Assembly: GCA_917880885.1 (NCBI GenBank)
Contig: OU862910.1
Coordinates: 54,241,285 to 54,305,284, forward strand
Direction of reading: 5' to 3'
Source of the DNA: Limnephilus marmoratus
Taxonomy: Eukaryota > Arthropoda > Insecta > Trichoptera > Limnephilidae
Length of the DNA: 64,000 bases
Position 1 is the stretch's first letter, and the number at the start of each line of letters is the position of its first letter. The notes below the pieces were generated by a model. It did not search any database and was not told the origin of the DNA. It saw only the letters and a program-made list of their open reading frames with translations. The translations under genes were made by a program, and so were the position numbers. Below, in pieces: positions 21,712 to 32,199 of this stretch.

Positions 21712-21832
21712 GTGAATCAGATACTTGAGTCGGGCCATGTCAAGACTCAAGAATCAGAATAATAGAAGCCTACCCTTTGCCTACCCCTGCGGAGAAATGG
21801 CGTGATGGTTAGTTAGTTAGGATGTTCAGGAC
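21712..21832 (+). pseudogene. RTE-type LINE C-terminal tail (copy 3)
   Basis: Reads QVNQILESGHVKTQ from 21712 and then the shared 3' tail 'tttgcctacccctgcgg ... gtgatggttagttag'. An internal deletion joins the coding part to the tail. Very short relic. Confidence 0.55.
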
Positions 21833-22242
21833 CTGACATCTTCGTAGGGATGTATGTATACGGGATTGTTTTAAGATTCAGGTTATTCATGATTCATGTT
21901 GTAGGAGGGAGAAAATACAGAAGCCGACAAATCATTCCACAGCAATGACAACGACTGCGCTTCTAGCCGCAGATTAAAAATAATAGTTGTTGGAATTCAT
22001 ACATTATTATTTTTTGTTGTTTATATTTTTTAACAATGTGTAATTATTTTCAAAAAAAAATTGTCAAAGCCAATCTCAGCATCGCCATGGTAAGAGATCA
22101 TCGCATTGGTCAGAATGAGTTTAAGGGACGTGTAATTCACAGAGACTATAAAATTGTTTTTACTTCAAGAAAAGTAGGAAAATAAATTTATAAAAATGCA
22201 CGTAAAGGCTTGTAATTGGCAATAAATTATCGCTTCCCTAAT

Positions 22243-22330
22243 TCAAGGAGTCGAGGGGCAAGTCTCTTGACTAGCAATCTGGAGGACGCGGGTTCAAATG
22301 CCAGCGTACGCAAATAAATTTTATTTGATT
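22243..22330 (+). mobile_element. SINE-A tRNA-like head
   Basis: 'aagtctcttgactagcaatc', then B-box-like GCGGGTTCAAATGCCAGC and 'caaataaattttatttgatt', the same head-to-body junction as 43790-43886. Confidence 0.55.
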
Positions 22331-22417
22331 AAATTTTTGTTATTTCACATTTTAATTCACTTAATAAGTCAGGTACACCTCATACGTCATACATAATATG
22401 TCATGTTAATGAGTAAG

Positions 22418-22741
22418 ACCACCATTCAGAATTGAAAGGGTGCTTTTTTTTTACAGTGATTACCGCACAAGAATCTCAACTGCTCCCGTCTGGAGCCAGT
22501 GAGACTATGGCATCCCCAATTGGGGTATATTGTGAGGCTGAAGTTAGTGGGGAGGGGAAGGTTGTGGGGAAGAGGAAGGTTGGGAAGTACCTGGCTATTC
22601 AGATCTGGTCACCAAACACGGCTAAAGCCATTTTCAAGCAAAGTTTCAATTCTGAATTGTGGTCTTACACCAGGGCGATACTAATAGTATCTTCCACTCT
22701 GGAACATGCCGCAAATATACTATATATTATTTTAAATGAAT
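22418..22741 (-). mobile_element. SINE-A body, inverted partner of a head-to-head pair
   Basis: Body landmarks run in minus orientation (gcaaatatactatatatt at the right, ctcccgtctggagccagtga at the left). A second copy in the opposite orientation starts at once at 22742. The 113-residue frame across it is a shadow. Confidence 0.65.
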
Positions 22742-22945
22742 TAATTGTAAATTGTTGCTTGAAATGGCTTTAGCCGTGTTTGGTGAACAGATCCGGATAG
22801 CCAGGTACTTTCCCACCTTCCTTTTCCCCATCTCCTCCCCCTCCCCACTACGATCAGCCTCACAACATACCTTAAATGGGGATGCCATGGTCTCACTGGC
22901 TCCAGACGCGAGCAGTTAAGACTCTTATGAAGTCTTAACATAAAA
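22742..22945 (+). mobile_element. SINE-A body, plus orientation
   Basis: 'gttgcttgaaatggctttag' through 'tctcactggctccagacg' and 'gagcagttaagactctt', ending in 'acataaaaaaag'. With 22418-22741 it makes an inverted repeat of about 520 bp. Confidence 0.65.
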
Positions 22946-23009
22946 AAAGTTTTGTATTTTCCATCCATTTTTGAGGAAAACAGAATTACAGCTTCCACGG
23001 ACTGCACCA

Positions 23010-23115
23010 CTCAGGAGTTAAGCTATGTCAGAATTGAAAAGCCAAGAACTTCCCAGCCGTCATCTTCTCCCGATACTTTCAGCCTCCCAATATTCCCCAA
23101 ATGGTGACGACTTCC
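23010..23115 (+). repeat. Degenerate SINE-A body fragment
   Basis: 'cttcccagccgtcatcttct ... cagcctcccaatattcccca' resembles the pyrimidine-rich part of the SINE-A body. Weak. Confidence 0.3.
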
Positions 23116-24555
23116 CACGGGATTGTTGTGAGGTACCTAGGTCTCACTAAAAATGATTGGACATGAGACTGATGCCTATCATCAGGTTTGAGGACCTCCA
23201 ACAGTCATAAAAATATCAAACACTACGATCACCAGACTACACCATACTAATAATAATAATAATAACGATGATGCAGCCAGAAACATATCATTGATAGCGT
23301 CAATCAAAGCAATCCGTCAGATTACTGCACAGTGCTGTACGCGGTGTGTGTTTATAAGCATCACACAATATTGGTAAGACATCGATTACCATCACAGCAA
23401 TAAGTAAGAGGTCTGGGTGGGTAATTGCCGGCAAAGATTAATGGCAGCTATCATCTGCTGATCGTTGGCCGCTGATCTAGTATGAACAGTGAATTGTATG
23501 TGCCCAGTTCCCACGATCAATGAAAGTCAACAAAAAGGGAAGTTATGCTACAATCGATGGCTTCCTGGAATTAGATAACAATATAAACAGTGATGTTTTA
23601 ATGGCGCAGTTTTGCAGCAGGCCGCTCAGAACGAAATTAAAAACTTCGTATAAAATTCGGGAGCAGGCCGCTAACAATAATACTACTTATGTAGATGGCG
23701 ATAAGGTTTAAATTACCGTTTATCACCAGCCGCCTGTTTCGATTTATTAATGAAAAAAAAAAACATCGCCAAAAAGCGTGTTTTATATTATTTTACAAGG
23801 CTCAGACACAAATATTTAATTTTTTACGACCATTTTCTAAAGAAATTAATTTTCAACATTGTACAATAAAACCATAACCGAAAAGCGGTTCGTAGGTAGA
23901 ATATTTTAAACTTTAAAGTAGTTTTTACGGGCCTGACACTTTATTTCTTTCTGGGTTTATAAAAAGACTAATAAAAAAATTCTCGATTATTTCAAAGGCA
24001 TGTAATTAAGTATTAACCCCACTAGGGTTCGCCTGTATCGTGGTTTCATTCGCAGTATTTAATTAAAGGATCTTAAATAATTCTAAGCGATCTAATTTTC
24101 AAACCAAAATCCCATGTTTTTGCATTGCTTAGTAGTGTGCATTTTGCGTTGTTTATCTTAACACTACCTAATGTATCAATAACATTGTATTGAAATATTA
24201 AATTTATTTTGGATACATTCCTGTCACCTAACAGGTTATGCTAACGTAAAACATACAATACAATTATGTAGAAAATTAACTATGGTAACTGCTTACATTG
24301 TTGTATTTTGAATGAAAATGTGAAAATGATATTTCAATGAACGCCGATTTATCGGCATTGAAACTGAAACTCACCACGGTGTTCCCGAGGCGGTAATCGA
24401 ACCAGAAACCTCTGAACTCAACTGAACTGGGGTTAGTGAGGTTAAATGGGCAGACCAATACGATATGCATGTCATGACCCACGACATGGAGGCACAAGTT
24501 AGTGCCTCGGAGACATTCTCGAATAAAAATATTGTGGGAAACGATGCGACGAACA
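23116..24555. other. Non-coding; small microsatellite
   Basis: (TAA)n at about 23249-23266. A fragment at 23590-23690 resembles 190-285. A 102-residue minus frame at 24276-24584 has no motif. No genes called. Confidence 0.35.
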
Positions 24556-24556
24556 A

Positions 24557-25094
24557 AAAAAAACGAGTGGGCTTTAGACCACACGACTGAAGTAAAACTT
24601 CTTTAGCTCCATCTATATGATAGGAAGAGATAAAGAAAATGTGCGCGGGCACTGCTATCTCTTCCTCCTACAGTGTGATACAGACAATAGGCCTGCACTG
24701 TGTCTTGATATGCGAAACGTAACTGCCTATGAGAGAAAGAGAGAAAGAAAATGTGTGCTCGCACATCTCTCTCTTGCCCCTTCAGAAATATACGAAACGT
24801 AACTCTCTCTCTTTCTATCTTCACTAACTTATATATCCCTCTTACCTACCGTTCGCCTCGCTTTTCGTAACGCGTTCGTCATGCATTCACCAGCTTCTCC
24901 CCAAATCAAGCGTGCGTAAAGAAGTTTTACTTCAAAAACGAGTGTGCTTTAGACCACACGACTGAAGTAAAACTTCACTAACTTATATCACCCTCTCAAC
25001 TTCCGTTTGCCTCGCTCGATCACACTTTTCGTAACGCTCTCGTCACGCATTCACCAGCTTACTCCCCAAGTCAAGCGTGCGTAAAGAAGTTTTA
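24557..25094. mobile_element. TIR element tandemly duplicated together with its flank
   Basis: Unit 1 is 24557-24933 and unit 2 is 24934-25094. Each starts with the same 31-base flank (aaaacgagtg.gctttagacc, then acacgact), then GAAGTAAAACTTC. Unit 1 ends with TAAAGAAGTTTTACTTC, the inverse of its start, giving a 345-bp element (24589-24933). Unit 2 lacks about 215 bp of the interior. Coding frames inside are low-complexity shadows. Confidence 0.65.
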
Positions 25095-25810
25095 ATTGTG
25101 CATAAATAGTTGGTTAGGTACTATAAAACGCTTAATTCTAAGTTTTACTTTAGAAAACTACCTATTTTTTTAAAGGCCGCCAATTTTGCAACATAACACT
25201 GGTGCACGAATAAAAATAATTCGAGACAAATTTAGGAGAAAATATCAATAATTGAAAATGAGAGGTTAACCATTTTTTTTATTTATTTCTTGGCCACCAA
25301 CCATGTAACAATTTCTACACATTTTGTTTTGAATACTTTCCGTGTACATTTGTTACTTAAATTCTATTTAATTTAATATCTCGTCATCAATAATATGGTA
25401 TTCATCCAATAAAATAGTAGGTAATTACAGCATATCAGATGGCTGTTTAACAGTTCAATAAGGGGTTTGAAAGAAACTACCCTTGACAAGCCAAACTCTC
25501 TGCGGAGTAGGTAAGTTAGTCGGTTGCGTGCGTTCAACTTTCCACAGCAAAATACATTATTCCCTGCTATATCGGACTGCACGAGCATATTGTACACATT
25601 ATGTACATATCAACCGGTTCCAAGATAAAACAAAAAATGATCAAAAAGAACAATGATAAAACAGAACAATGTCGGCACAGAATATAAATTTTATTATTAG
25701 ATTATATCGAGTTACACATTAATGTTTCATTATTAATTGTTCTGTTTTATCGTGTTTTGTTAGTTACGGTTACCATAAATTAAGCAATCAATAAGTGCCT
25801 CACATTCATC
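25095..25810. other. Non-coding, nothing recognised
   Basis: No gene or clear repeat edge. Confidence 0.3.
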
Positions 25811-26055
25811 GACCATGGGAGTAAAGTGCGCTAACTTCGGAAGGTGATTCTACATGATAGTAGAAGTAAAAGAGATAAATATTTTTTTTGAAATTCCATA
25901 GTTTTTCCCATGGAGTCGTCCATTAATCACGTGAGACTCGAAAGGGGGGGGGGGGAGTGGAAAAAAATCACGAAATATCACGAGGGGGTTATAATGAGAT
26001 ATCACGTGTATTTATTTTTCGTTAAACGCTCGATAATATTCTGAAAATTTATTTA

Positions 26056-27129
26056 TATATGCATAAGGTTGTGGGTTTTAACGACAGAGCACTAAATTGG
26101 CTAAAAAGTTATCTTCACAAAAGAACACAAACTGTAAAAATCAATCACACATCAAGTCTACCACTCACAAGTGATTTTGGGATACCGCAAGGTACTGTTT
26201 TGGGACCATTACTTTTTATCATGTACGTAAACGATATTTTTAAACAAAACCTCAGTGGAACCGTTATATCTTACGCGGACGACACGATTATCATAATTAA
26301 GGGTAGTGACTGGAAAATTGTAAATGAAAATGCAAATAATGACATCCAAATCCTAAAAACCTGGTTCGATACAAACCTTCTTACAATCAATGCAAAAAAA
26401 ACAGTTTATATTCCTTTCTCAATAAATAAAGCCAAAACTTATCCCAACATTAATATAATTATACACAACAAAAAATGTAACAAAGATGTCTGTAATAATT
26501 CATGTACCATATTAAACCATGTAACCGAAATAAAGTACCTGGGTGTAATTGTAGACCAACATATGAAATGGAACAGACACATATGTGAACTGGTTAAGCG
26601 TATTAGGAAATGTATCTATATATTCATTAGATTAAGAAATATTCTCAAATTAAACAACCTAAAAAAAGTCTATTACGCACTAGTCTAATCACTAATTCAA
26701 TATGGAATCATCGGATGGGGAGGTGCATATGAAAAAATTGTAAGTCCTGTAAAAGTGGTACAAAAACTAATTATTAAAGTAATATTAAAAAAACAACCAA
26801 CATTCCCTTCAGCATCATTGTTCAAAATTTTCCAAGTACCAAAAATTGAAGACCTCTATAAAAAAGACTCAATACTTCAAATATTCAAAGAAAATGTAAC
26901 TAAAAAATTTAAACTCAACTCATCATTAAGGCATAAATTTAACATCCAAATCCCTCTGTTTTCAACACAACAAATGCACAATAATTATATTTACAAAGGC
27001 ATAAAACATTTTAATAGTCTTCCTGAAGAAATTAAAAAAATTACAGATTTTGTATCATTCAAGAAAAAAGTAAAATTAATCTTTAAAAAAAAAACAACAA
27101 CCATAACATCACCAATCAAAATGTTATAA
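26056..27129 (+). pseudogene. LINE reverse transcriptase, 3' part (Jockey/CR1-superfamily), one stop
   Basis: 5'-truncated ORF2. The frame from about 26059 shows DFGIPQGTVLGPLLFIMYVN (RT motif block around residues 38-57) and SYADD near residue 73, the polymerase active site, then the downstream thumb-region block EIKYLGVIVDQHMKWNRH. A TAA at 26686-26688 interrupts the frame, which resumes unchanged (SLIQYGIIGWGGAYEKI) and ends at 27129 with the typical C-terminal block HFNSLPEEIKKI. It belongs to the same clade as the LINE at 33729-39100: both share the KYLGV.ID and IIGWGGA blocks. It sits inside a MITE. RT and endonuclease N-terminal parts are missing, so it is inactive. Confidence 0.8.
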
Positions 27130-27382
27130 CTTCAATTCATGTCAAATCAAAATTAACATCACAACATAGTTTATATTTATTGTATACACTGAGCAAAATG
27201 TATGTTATAAAAATGAAATAATGGTAGTTTATATATTAAATTTATATATAGTTTATATTTACTGTATACTGTAAGTAGAATGTATGTCATAAAAATGAAA
27301 TAGTGTAAAATAACTCCTATGCCAAGCTCAAGAGCTAGTACTCTTCATTGGCGTAGAAATTCATTAAACCATGTGAAACCAT

Positions 27383-27414
<32 letters not shown>

Positions 27415-27420
27415 TATATT
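27130..27420 (+). mobile_element. 3' UTR and A-rich/AT-repeat tail of the 26-kb LINE
   Basis: Contains a duplicated block (gtttatattta.tgtatac.....agaatgtatgt.ataaaaatgaaata at about 27170-27225 and 27250-27303), then an A run of about 16 (27383-27398) and (AT)n. Confidence 0.6.
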
Positions 27421-27800
27421 ACAATACATTACAATATGATACTTTGTCTGTCTAACTGGGAAGAATACCCGTTTCAGGACAGCCAAATTGTACATTTAGT
27501 TCATAATATTCTTAACAAAGGAATGGTTTCGTTCAAGATATTACTGGAATTTGCTTCTGTCAAGACAACTTTTGAGAACATTAAGAATTGTATTCTGAAC
27601 GAAGCGATGGTTTCTTTGTGTCTTTAAAAGAATCGCAAAGATGTGATTTTTTTATCAAGGTCATTTTGGAGAACATTCATAATATTCACGTGGTTTCTTT
27701 AGTGAGATCACAAGTAGAAGTAGGAGATTCTTTCCAGGCCATTTTAGAGAACATTTACAATTGCATAATTAGAATTAGAATTTCAAAATACTATTAGAAT
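27405..27800 (+). repeat. Dispersed repeat, inverted relative of 46240-46625
   Basis: The words 'ttacaatacattacaat', 'gtctgtc.aactggg', 'cccgtttcaggacagccaaa' and 'tcgcaaagatgtgatttttt' occur in the same order on the minus strand of 46240-46625. It lies between the LINE tail and the resumed MITE, so it entered with or next to the LINE. Confidence 0.65.
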
Positions 27801-28107
27801 TAGAATTTCAATATATTTTAATATAAAAAATACACGTGATTTTAGGTATGGGGGGAGGGGGGTAGTCTAAAACCTCACACCATATCACCAGGGGGGAGGG
27901 GGTTAAAAAGCTGCTAAAAACATCACGCGATTAATGGACGAACCCTATACAAAAATATTTTTCAATAAAAAGATTTTTTTTTCCATATAAAAAAATTTAT
28001 CTTTTTTCCTGAAACCTACCAATGTTGGAATTATTTCGAAAAGCTAATCATCTTTTTTTTTATTCAGGGAGGTACTAGGTAGGATCATACATCAGAATCA
28101 CCTCATG

Positions 28108-28454
28108 TACGGAGTGTTAAGAGACGAACTTGACTACTTTTTTAACCAGTGATTCCTGACAGTATTTGGAGTAAAACAAGTACCTAATTGAAATTTTGTT
28201 CTCCGTTGACATTTTTGAAGATTTTTCTTTCAACTAAAAACTTAAAAATTCAGTAGGTATTGGACCGTTAGGTGCAGGGGAGGGGTTGTGCGGTTACTTG
28301 GCTGAGTTTATAGTGACGACATGAAAAAAAAAAATTTTTGGTTGATTTTGAAAAAAAAATTCACCGGAGAATCAAATTTCATTAATATTTTTTACTCCAA
28401 AAATGTCAGGAATCAATGGTAAAGTAAGTCAAGTAGGTCCCTTCGGATCATGTA
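28108..28454. mobile_element. Foldback element B (copy 1)
   Basis: Left arm (gtgttaagagacgaacttga ... aaccagtgattcctgacag ... ttggagtaaaa) and right arm (tttactccaaaaatgtcagg ... agtcaagtaggtcccttcgg) are inverted copies of about 120 bp each, with A- or T-rich inner parts. Ends are TAC...GTA. Related copies are at 41973-42298 and 62619-62995. No coding capacity. Confidence 0.65.
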
Positions 28455-28459
28455 TTACA

Positions 28460-29185
28460 TCATCTAATAAATTGTTTTCCCGTAAAAATAGAAATATTTT
28501 TAATCTTCACATCTAAAATAAAATCATTTTTTGCCACTAGAAAGTTTCAAAAAGTTAGAAACATCTAAAAAAAGTGAGTTCAGTTCAACGTTCTATTGCG
28601 ATCAGTGGATAATCGGAAGCGTGTTCTTACGTTACACAGAAAAATTCCTCAGCCGAAAAGTTAGCAGCTTCGCTAAGGGCTGCACGCAACCCAAAACCCT
28701 CTTTAACTCGAAACAACCACAAAAATATTAGTCATTCTACATTTCCCTGAGGCAGCATTTGGGTACAAAATTAGTCCCAACATATTAGAACCAATCCAAC
28801 ATGCCTAATAAAAATGTAATACAATTACGTAACAATATAATTTTCTCGTGCGTCGTACCCAAAAATGGGAACCGACATGCATACCTATCTTGAGAAAACG
28901 ATTAAAATATGTAATTATTACATAAATAATCTTTTTAACTTCAAATTTAAATGCACAATAATGCTTCCATCTACAACATACTAGGTGGGAAACAATTATA
29001 CCAAGTCAGTGGACATCTTCAATTTATCTTTAAACAATTATAAAATATTGTTACTGAGGCAGTTCAGTTATGTACAATAATTACTGTATATTTCTTAAAA
29101 ACCCCGAAGAAGGGCGTTTATCAATAAATAAATAAACATATGTTACAAGATAATATCGAAAAGAATTTAAGAAAAAGCATGGAGT
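28460..29185. other. Non-coding, nothing recognised
   Basis: Short frames only. Confidence 0.3.
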
Positions 29186-29189
29186 TCCC

Positions 29190-29505
29190 ATTAAATGCAG
29201 ATGAGTGATGGCGAGGGATTCCGTTGCAGATAAGCCACGTGCCCAGGTTTGGGGTTCGCGCGGTGTGAGAGCGGAGCCCAGGAGAACAGAAGAGCGAGTG
29301 GTAAACTTGAGGGGCGAACGATGGGAAAAGATGCCCCTACAGGCGGTAGACAGTAGACACAATAACATACGGCACGGGAACGTCGGAAAGCCGCGACGCA
29401 TGTATGCTGTACAGCGGGGGATTCGCAGATATGCGGGCGGTGGAACCAGTGTCGAGGACCTGTGGGAAACTGTGACGTGGGAATTTGGAACGGCTCCTCT
29501 CTAAG
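29190..29505. repeat. GC-rich block, unidentified
   Basis: Sharp compositional edges against AT-rich flanks. Frames of 99 (plus) and 106 (minus) residues overlap and neither has a motif. It lies just upstream of the LINE fossil at 29735 and may be a different retroelement piece; that is inference from composition alone. Confidence 0.3.
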
Positions 29506-29734
29506 ATATAAAGATTGTGGGAATTTTTGATGCTTGGTAGTTGTAACATATCCCGTGTTTCATGCTCAAACCATGAAAATATTATATAGGATATATTCTT
29601 ATATTCAATTTGCATTCTCCCAGATTTTCAAACACCTTTCAAGCGCATAATCAACACCCAAGGAAGAGTAAACTAAGGACTCACACTACGTTTTTCAGAT
29701 AAAGTAAAAATGATAAAATCAATAACTCTAAACT

Positions 29735-31670
29735 AAAAACCTATATGATGGAGCGTGTACAGAGCATTCAAATTAACAAGAGAAAAAGCAAACCTCTCCC
29801 ATAATTAACCATGGAGTACCGCAAGTTTTTGATATACGTCAATGATATCCGTAATAGTACTGGGCGTTGACGATAATTCCATCCAACGCCAACGTCGTTA
29901 TCGTTGGCGATTTTCAACTGTTGAAAATATCTGTTGAAAATAACGTCGACGTTGACGCAACTATAAATTAGGAGATCGACACGATACTAACAAAAAAACA
30001 AACAAAAAATATATCAAAATCGTATTAAGGAATCCCTTTTAACGGGTGGTTCCCCGAATCATTGATGTATTATTATTATCACTTATCACTATGCCCCACG
30101 CCCCACACACGTAATAATAATCCTATAATAACGTTGAAAGTTGAAACTGTTGGAAGACGTTGCGCGTTGGTTTAGGCGTTGAAAATATTACCCTGTTGAA
30201 ATATTAAATACGTTGAAGATATATTTTGCTTGTCACTGATAAATTCGCTTGTTGCTTGGCGCTACAGATCGCCCGTTTTGGATGGGAAAATAAAAAAAAA
30301 GTGCAGTAGGTACGTCATTAACAAAAGACCATTTCAAATTAGGTATAATATCGTTCACGAAGTGTGATTTCTTGACCCTTTTGATTTAACGGGCCAAAAC
30401 CGTTGAAAACAATAGGTACAAAACATAGCTGTTTAGGCGACCGGCGTTGATAATTATCAATAGGTTATTTTTTGCTTGTCGTTGATAAATTTGCTTGTTC
30501 CCTGGCGCTGCGTATCGGAAAATAAAAAAAAAAAGTGCAGTAGGTACGTACATTACCAAAAGACCGTTTGAAATATCGAGTAATGTTGTTCACGAAGTGC
30601 AAACTTTTAACCCTTTTTATTTATCAGGCAGTTGAATCGTTGACTGCGTTGAATAATGTTCCCATGTAGGTATTATATTTTAACTATTATTATTTTCAAC
30701 AGCGTTGGACGTTGAAACAATATAACTATTTTTTCCAACGGCTAGTTATATTTTAATACAGTACTAATCCGTAACCTAGGAACGAGAGGGAAAATCATTA
30801 AGTCGACAACATTTATCTGTGTATAGCAGAAGCTGACCAGGTGGCCCAGCCATTAAAAAAAAACGAGAAAATATTACATAATTTGCATAAAATTAACGTT
30901 TAATAGTAAAAACACATAAAAACCTATCAATTATACTGGAATGCTGATTAAATGGTGTTAATAAATAATTCATTCATCTTTATTTACAGTAGGCTAGTGT
31001 GACAACATACCCACGCGAGAAAAAACTTGTTTCGTTAATAGCTAATTAAGGTGTTTACTGAATCTCAACAGCCGCTCACGGAATCTGGAGAAAACACATG
31101 TCATTTAATTATGAATACCATTATCTAATTTTGATGCCAAAAATTAATTTGTTTACGCCAAAAAGAAAAATGTTTTTCAACATTTTCAACAAGATTGTCT
31201 TATCAACAGCAAGATAAATACCATGTTGATTTAACTTAGCATAGCAGCGCCATAATTCAAATGATAATTATTATGGTGAGAACAGAGAAATTCCACCTGG
31301 AAGGAGGGGTGCAATATGAATTATTTCAACGCAGGCCCAAATAAGAAATATTACTGCTGGTAATTTAGTAATCAACAATGAACCGGTATAGCTTGTGCAT
31401 CTTAAAGGACTCCAGATACTAATATCTACAGCTTATATTAAATTTATAAAGATAATATTAAAAATCAAGTTGCACCCTTTAAAAATAACAGAAGTCTTAG
31501 ACAAACATCAATACTTCCCACTCCAAAATGTAAAAAAAATTGGACAATTGAGTCATAAATATCTCGGAGCAAAATTTTTTAATTCATTACCAGAAAAAAT
31601 TAGAAACATGAATACCAATATAAAAAATTTTAAAACTCACCTCAAAAGTTATACTGAAAACTTAAACTGA
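29735..31670 (+). pseudogene. Decayed LINE reverse transcriptase, split by an hAT element
   Basis: Before 29847 the frames read NHGVPQ and, after a deletion and frame change, FLIYVNDIR, the RT block G.PQG...P.LF..YVNDI with its middle lost. After the hAT (from 30775) the same frame continues NLGTRGKIIK, then a deletion removes the expected active-site FADD (STTFIC follows). Further on, 31360-31440 reads NNEPV*LVHLKGLQI (the KFLGLQID block with losses) and 31440-31670 ends with KFFNSLPEKIRNMNTNIKNF and a stop, the usual C terminus. A 3' UTR runs to about 31840. Old, dead, Jockey/CR1-superfamily. Confidence 0.65.
29855..30766. mobile_element. Non-autonomous hAT element with perfect 8-bp target duplication
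   Basis: ATCCGTAA stands at 29847-29854 and again at 30767-30774. The element starts TAGTACTGGGCG and ends CAGTACTA, a perfect 8-bp terminal inverted repeat with the TAG..CTGGGC look of hAT ends. The 912-bp body has no transposase frame but is full of GTTGAAA, CGTTG and CAACG words in both orientations. It contains a direct repeat of about 165 bp at 30216-30385 and 30459-30625 (gcttgtc.ttgataaatt, ttggcgct.c..atcg, gtgcagtaggtacgt, ttcacgaagtg). Confidence 0.85.
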
Positions 31671-31840
31671 ATGATATAAAAAAATCAATACAATAACACC
31701 CCCCCATACACACAAGCCTTGCTTAATTATGGGGGTACATCAAATATTCTACTATGTAATTAATGTAATTAATTCTACTGTATAAAATTTATTTGTAATT
31801 TATGTACCTTCTATTACTAATAAAAAAAATAAAAAAAATG
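31671..31840 (+). mobile_element. 3' UTR of the decayed 29.7-kb LINE
   Basis: Follows the stop at 31668-31670, includes a C run and 'tgggggtaca', and ends in a (AATAAAA)-like tail near 31820-31840. Confidence 0.5.
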
Positions 31841-31846
31841 TTGGAC

Positions 31847-32195
31847 TAATATCTATGAACTTTAGAGTGAGAACTAATATCTACAGAGCTAAGGTCGGAC
31901 GAATATATATGACGGTCCCAGTGGTTACTAATATCTATGGAGCGTAGGCTGGACTAATATCTACAGAGGGCAGCTGAGCAAGAGGTTGTACGGAAAAGCA
32001 TAAATTACTTCAATTACGTAATAATTAACCTAACCTAACCCAACCTCTGCCAGTGCTGTAGATATTCGTCCACACTTTGGTTCTCATAGATATTAGTCAG
32101 TTTGAGCTGTAGATAATCGTCCTCACTTTGGTTCTCATAGATATTAGTCTGATTGGTTCAGTTTTTGGAATTTCTGTAGATATTAAGTAGACGCC
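31847..32195. repeat. Foldback built from iterated ACTAATATCTA words
   Basis: At least four direct copies of 'actaatatcta(t/c)' on the left (31850-31965) face at least four inverted copies 'tagata(t)t(a/c)(g)t' on the right (32060-32190), with 'gttctcatagatattagtc' twice. A 'taacctaacctaaccc' motif lies in the middle. No coding content. Confidence 0.6.
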
Positions 32196-32199
32196 TCCT

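Larger units (their letters stand above)
25913..27945. mobile_element. Interrupted Harbinger-like MITE (middle layer)
   Basis: Left part 25913-26044 (gtcgtccattaatcacgtga, G run, 'aaatatcacgaggggg') and right part 27802-27945 ('tacacgtgattttaggtatg', G runs, 'gattaatggacga') line up exactly with the two halves of 9955-10234. The ends are mutated (GAGTCG, GAACCC), so it is older than the clean copies. About 1.76 kb is inserted between its halves. Confidence 0.7.
25813..28103. mobile_element. Interrupted TA-type MITE (outermost layer of a nest)
   Basis: Left half 25813-25912 (gtaaagtgcgctaacttcgg, aaggtgattctacatgat) and right half 27946-28103 (aatgttggaatt ... agaatcacct) are the two arms of the element at 412-800. 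Both outermost ends are lost or mutated, and the right one abuts the foldback element at 28108. Between the arms sits a Harbinger-like MITE. Confidence 0.65.

Noticed and set aside
31847..32195. CRISPR-like array
   Set aside because: Units are imperfect, unevenly spaced and occur in both orientations; the genome is eukaryotic.
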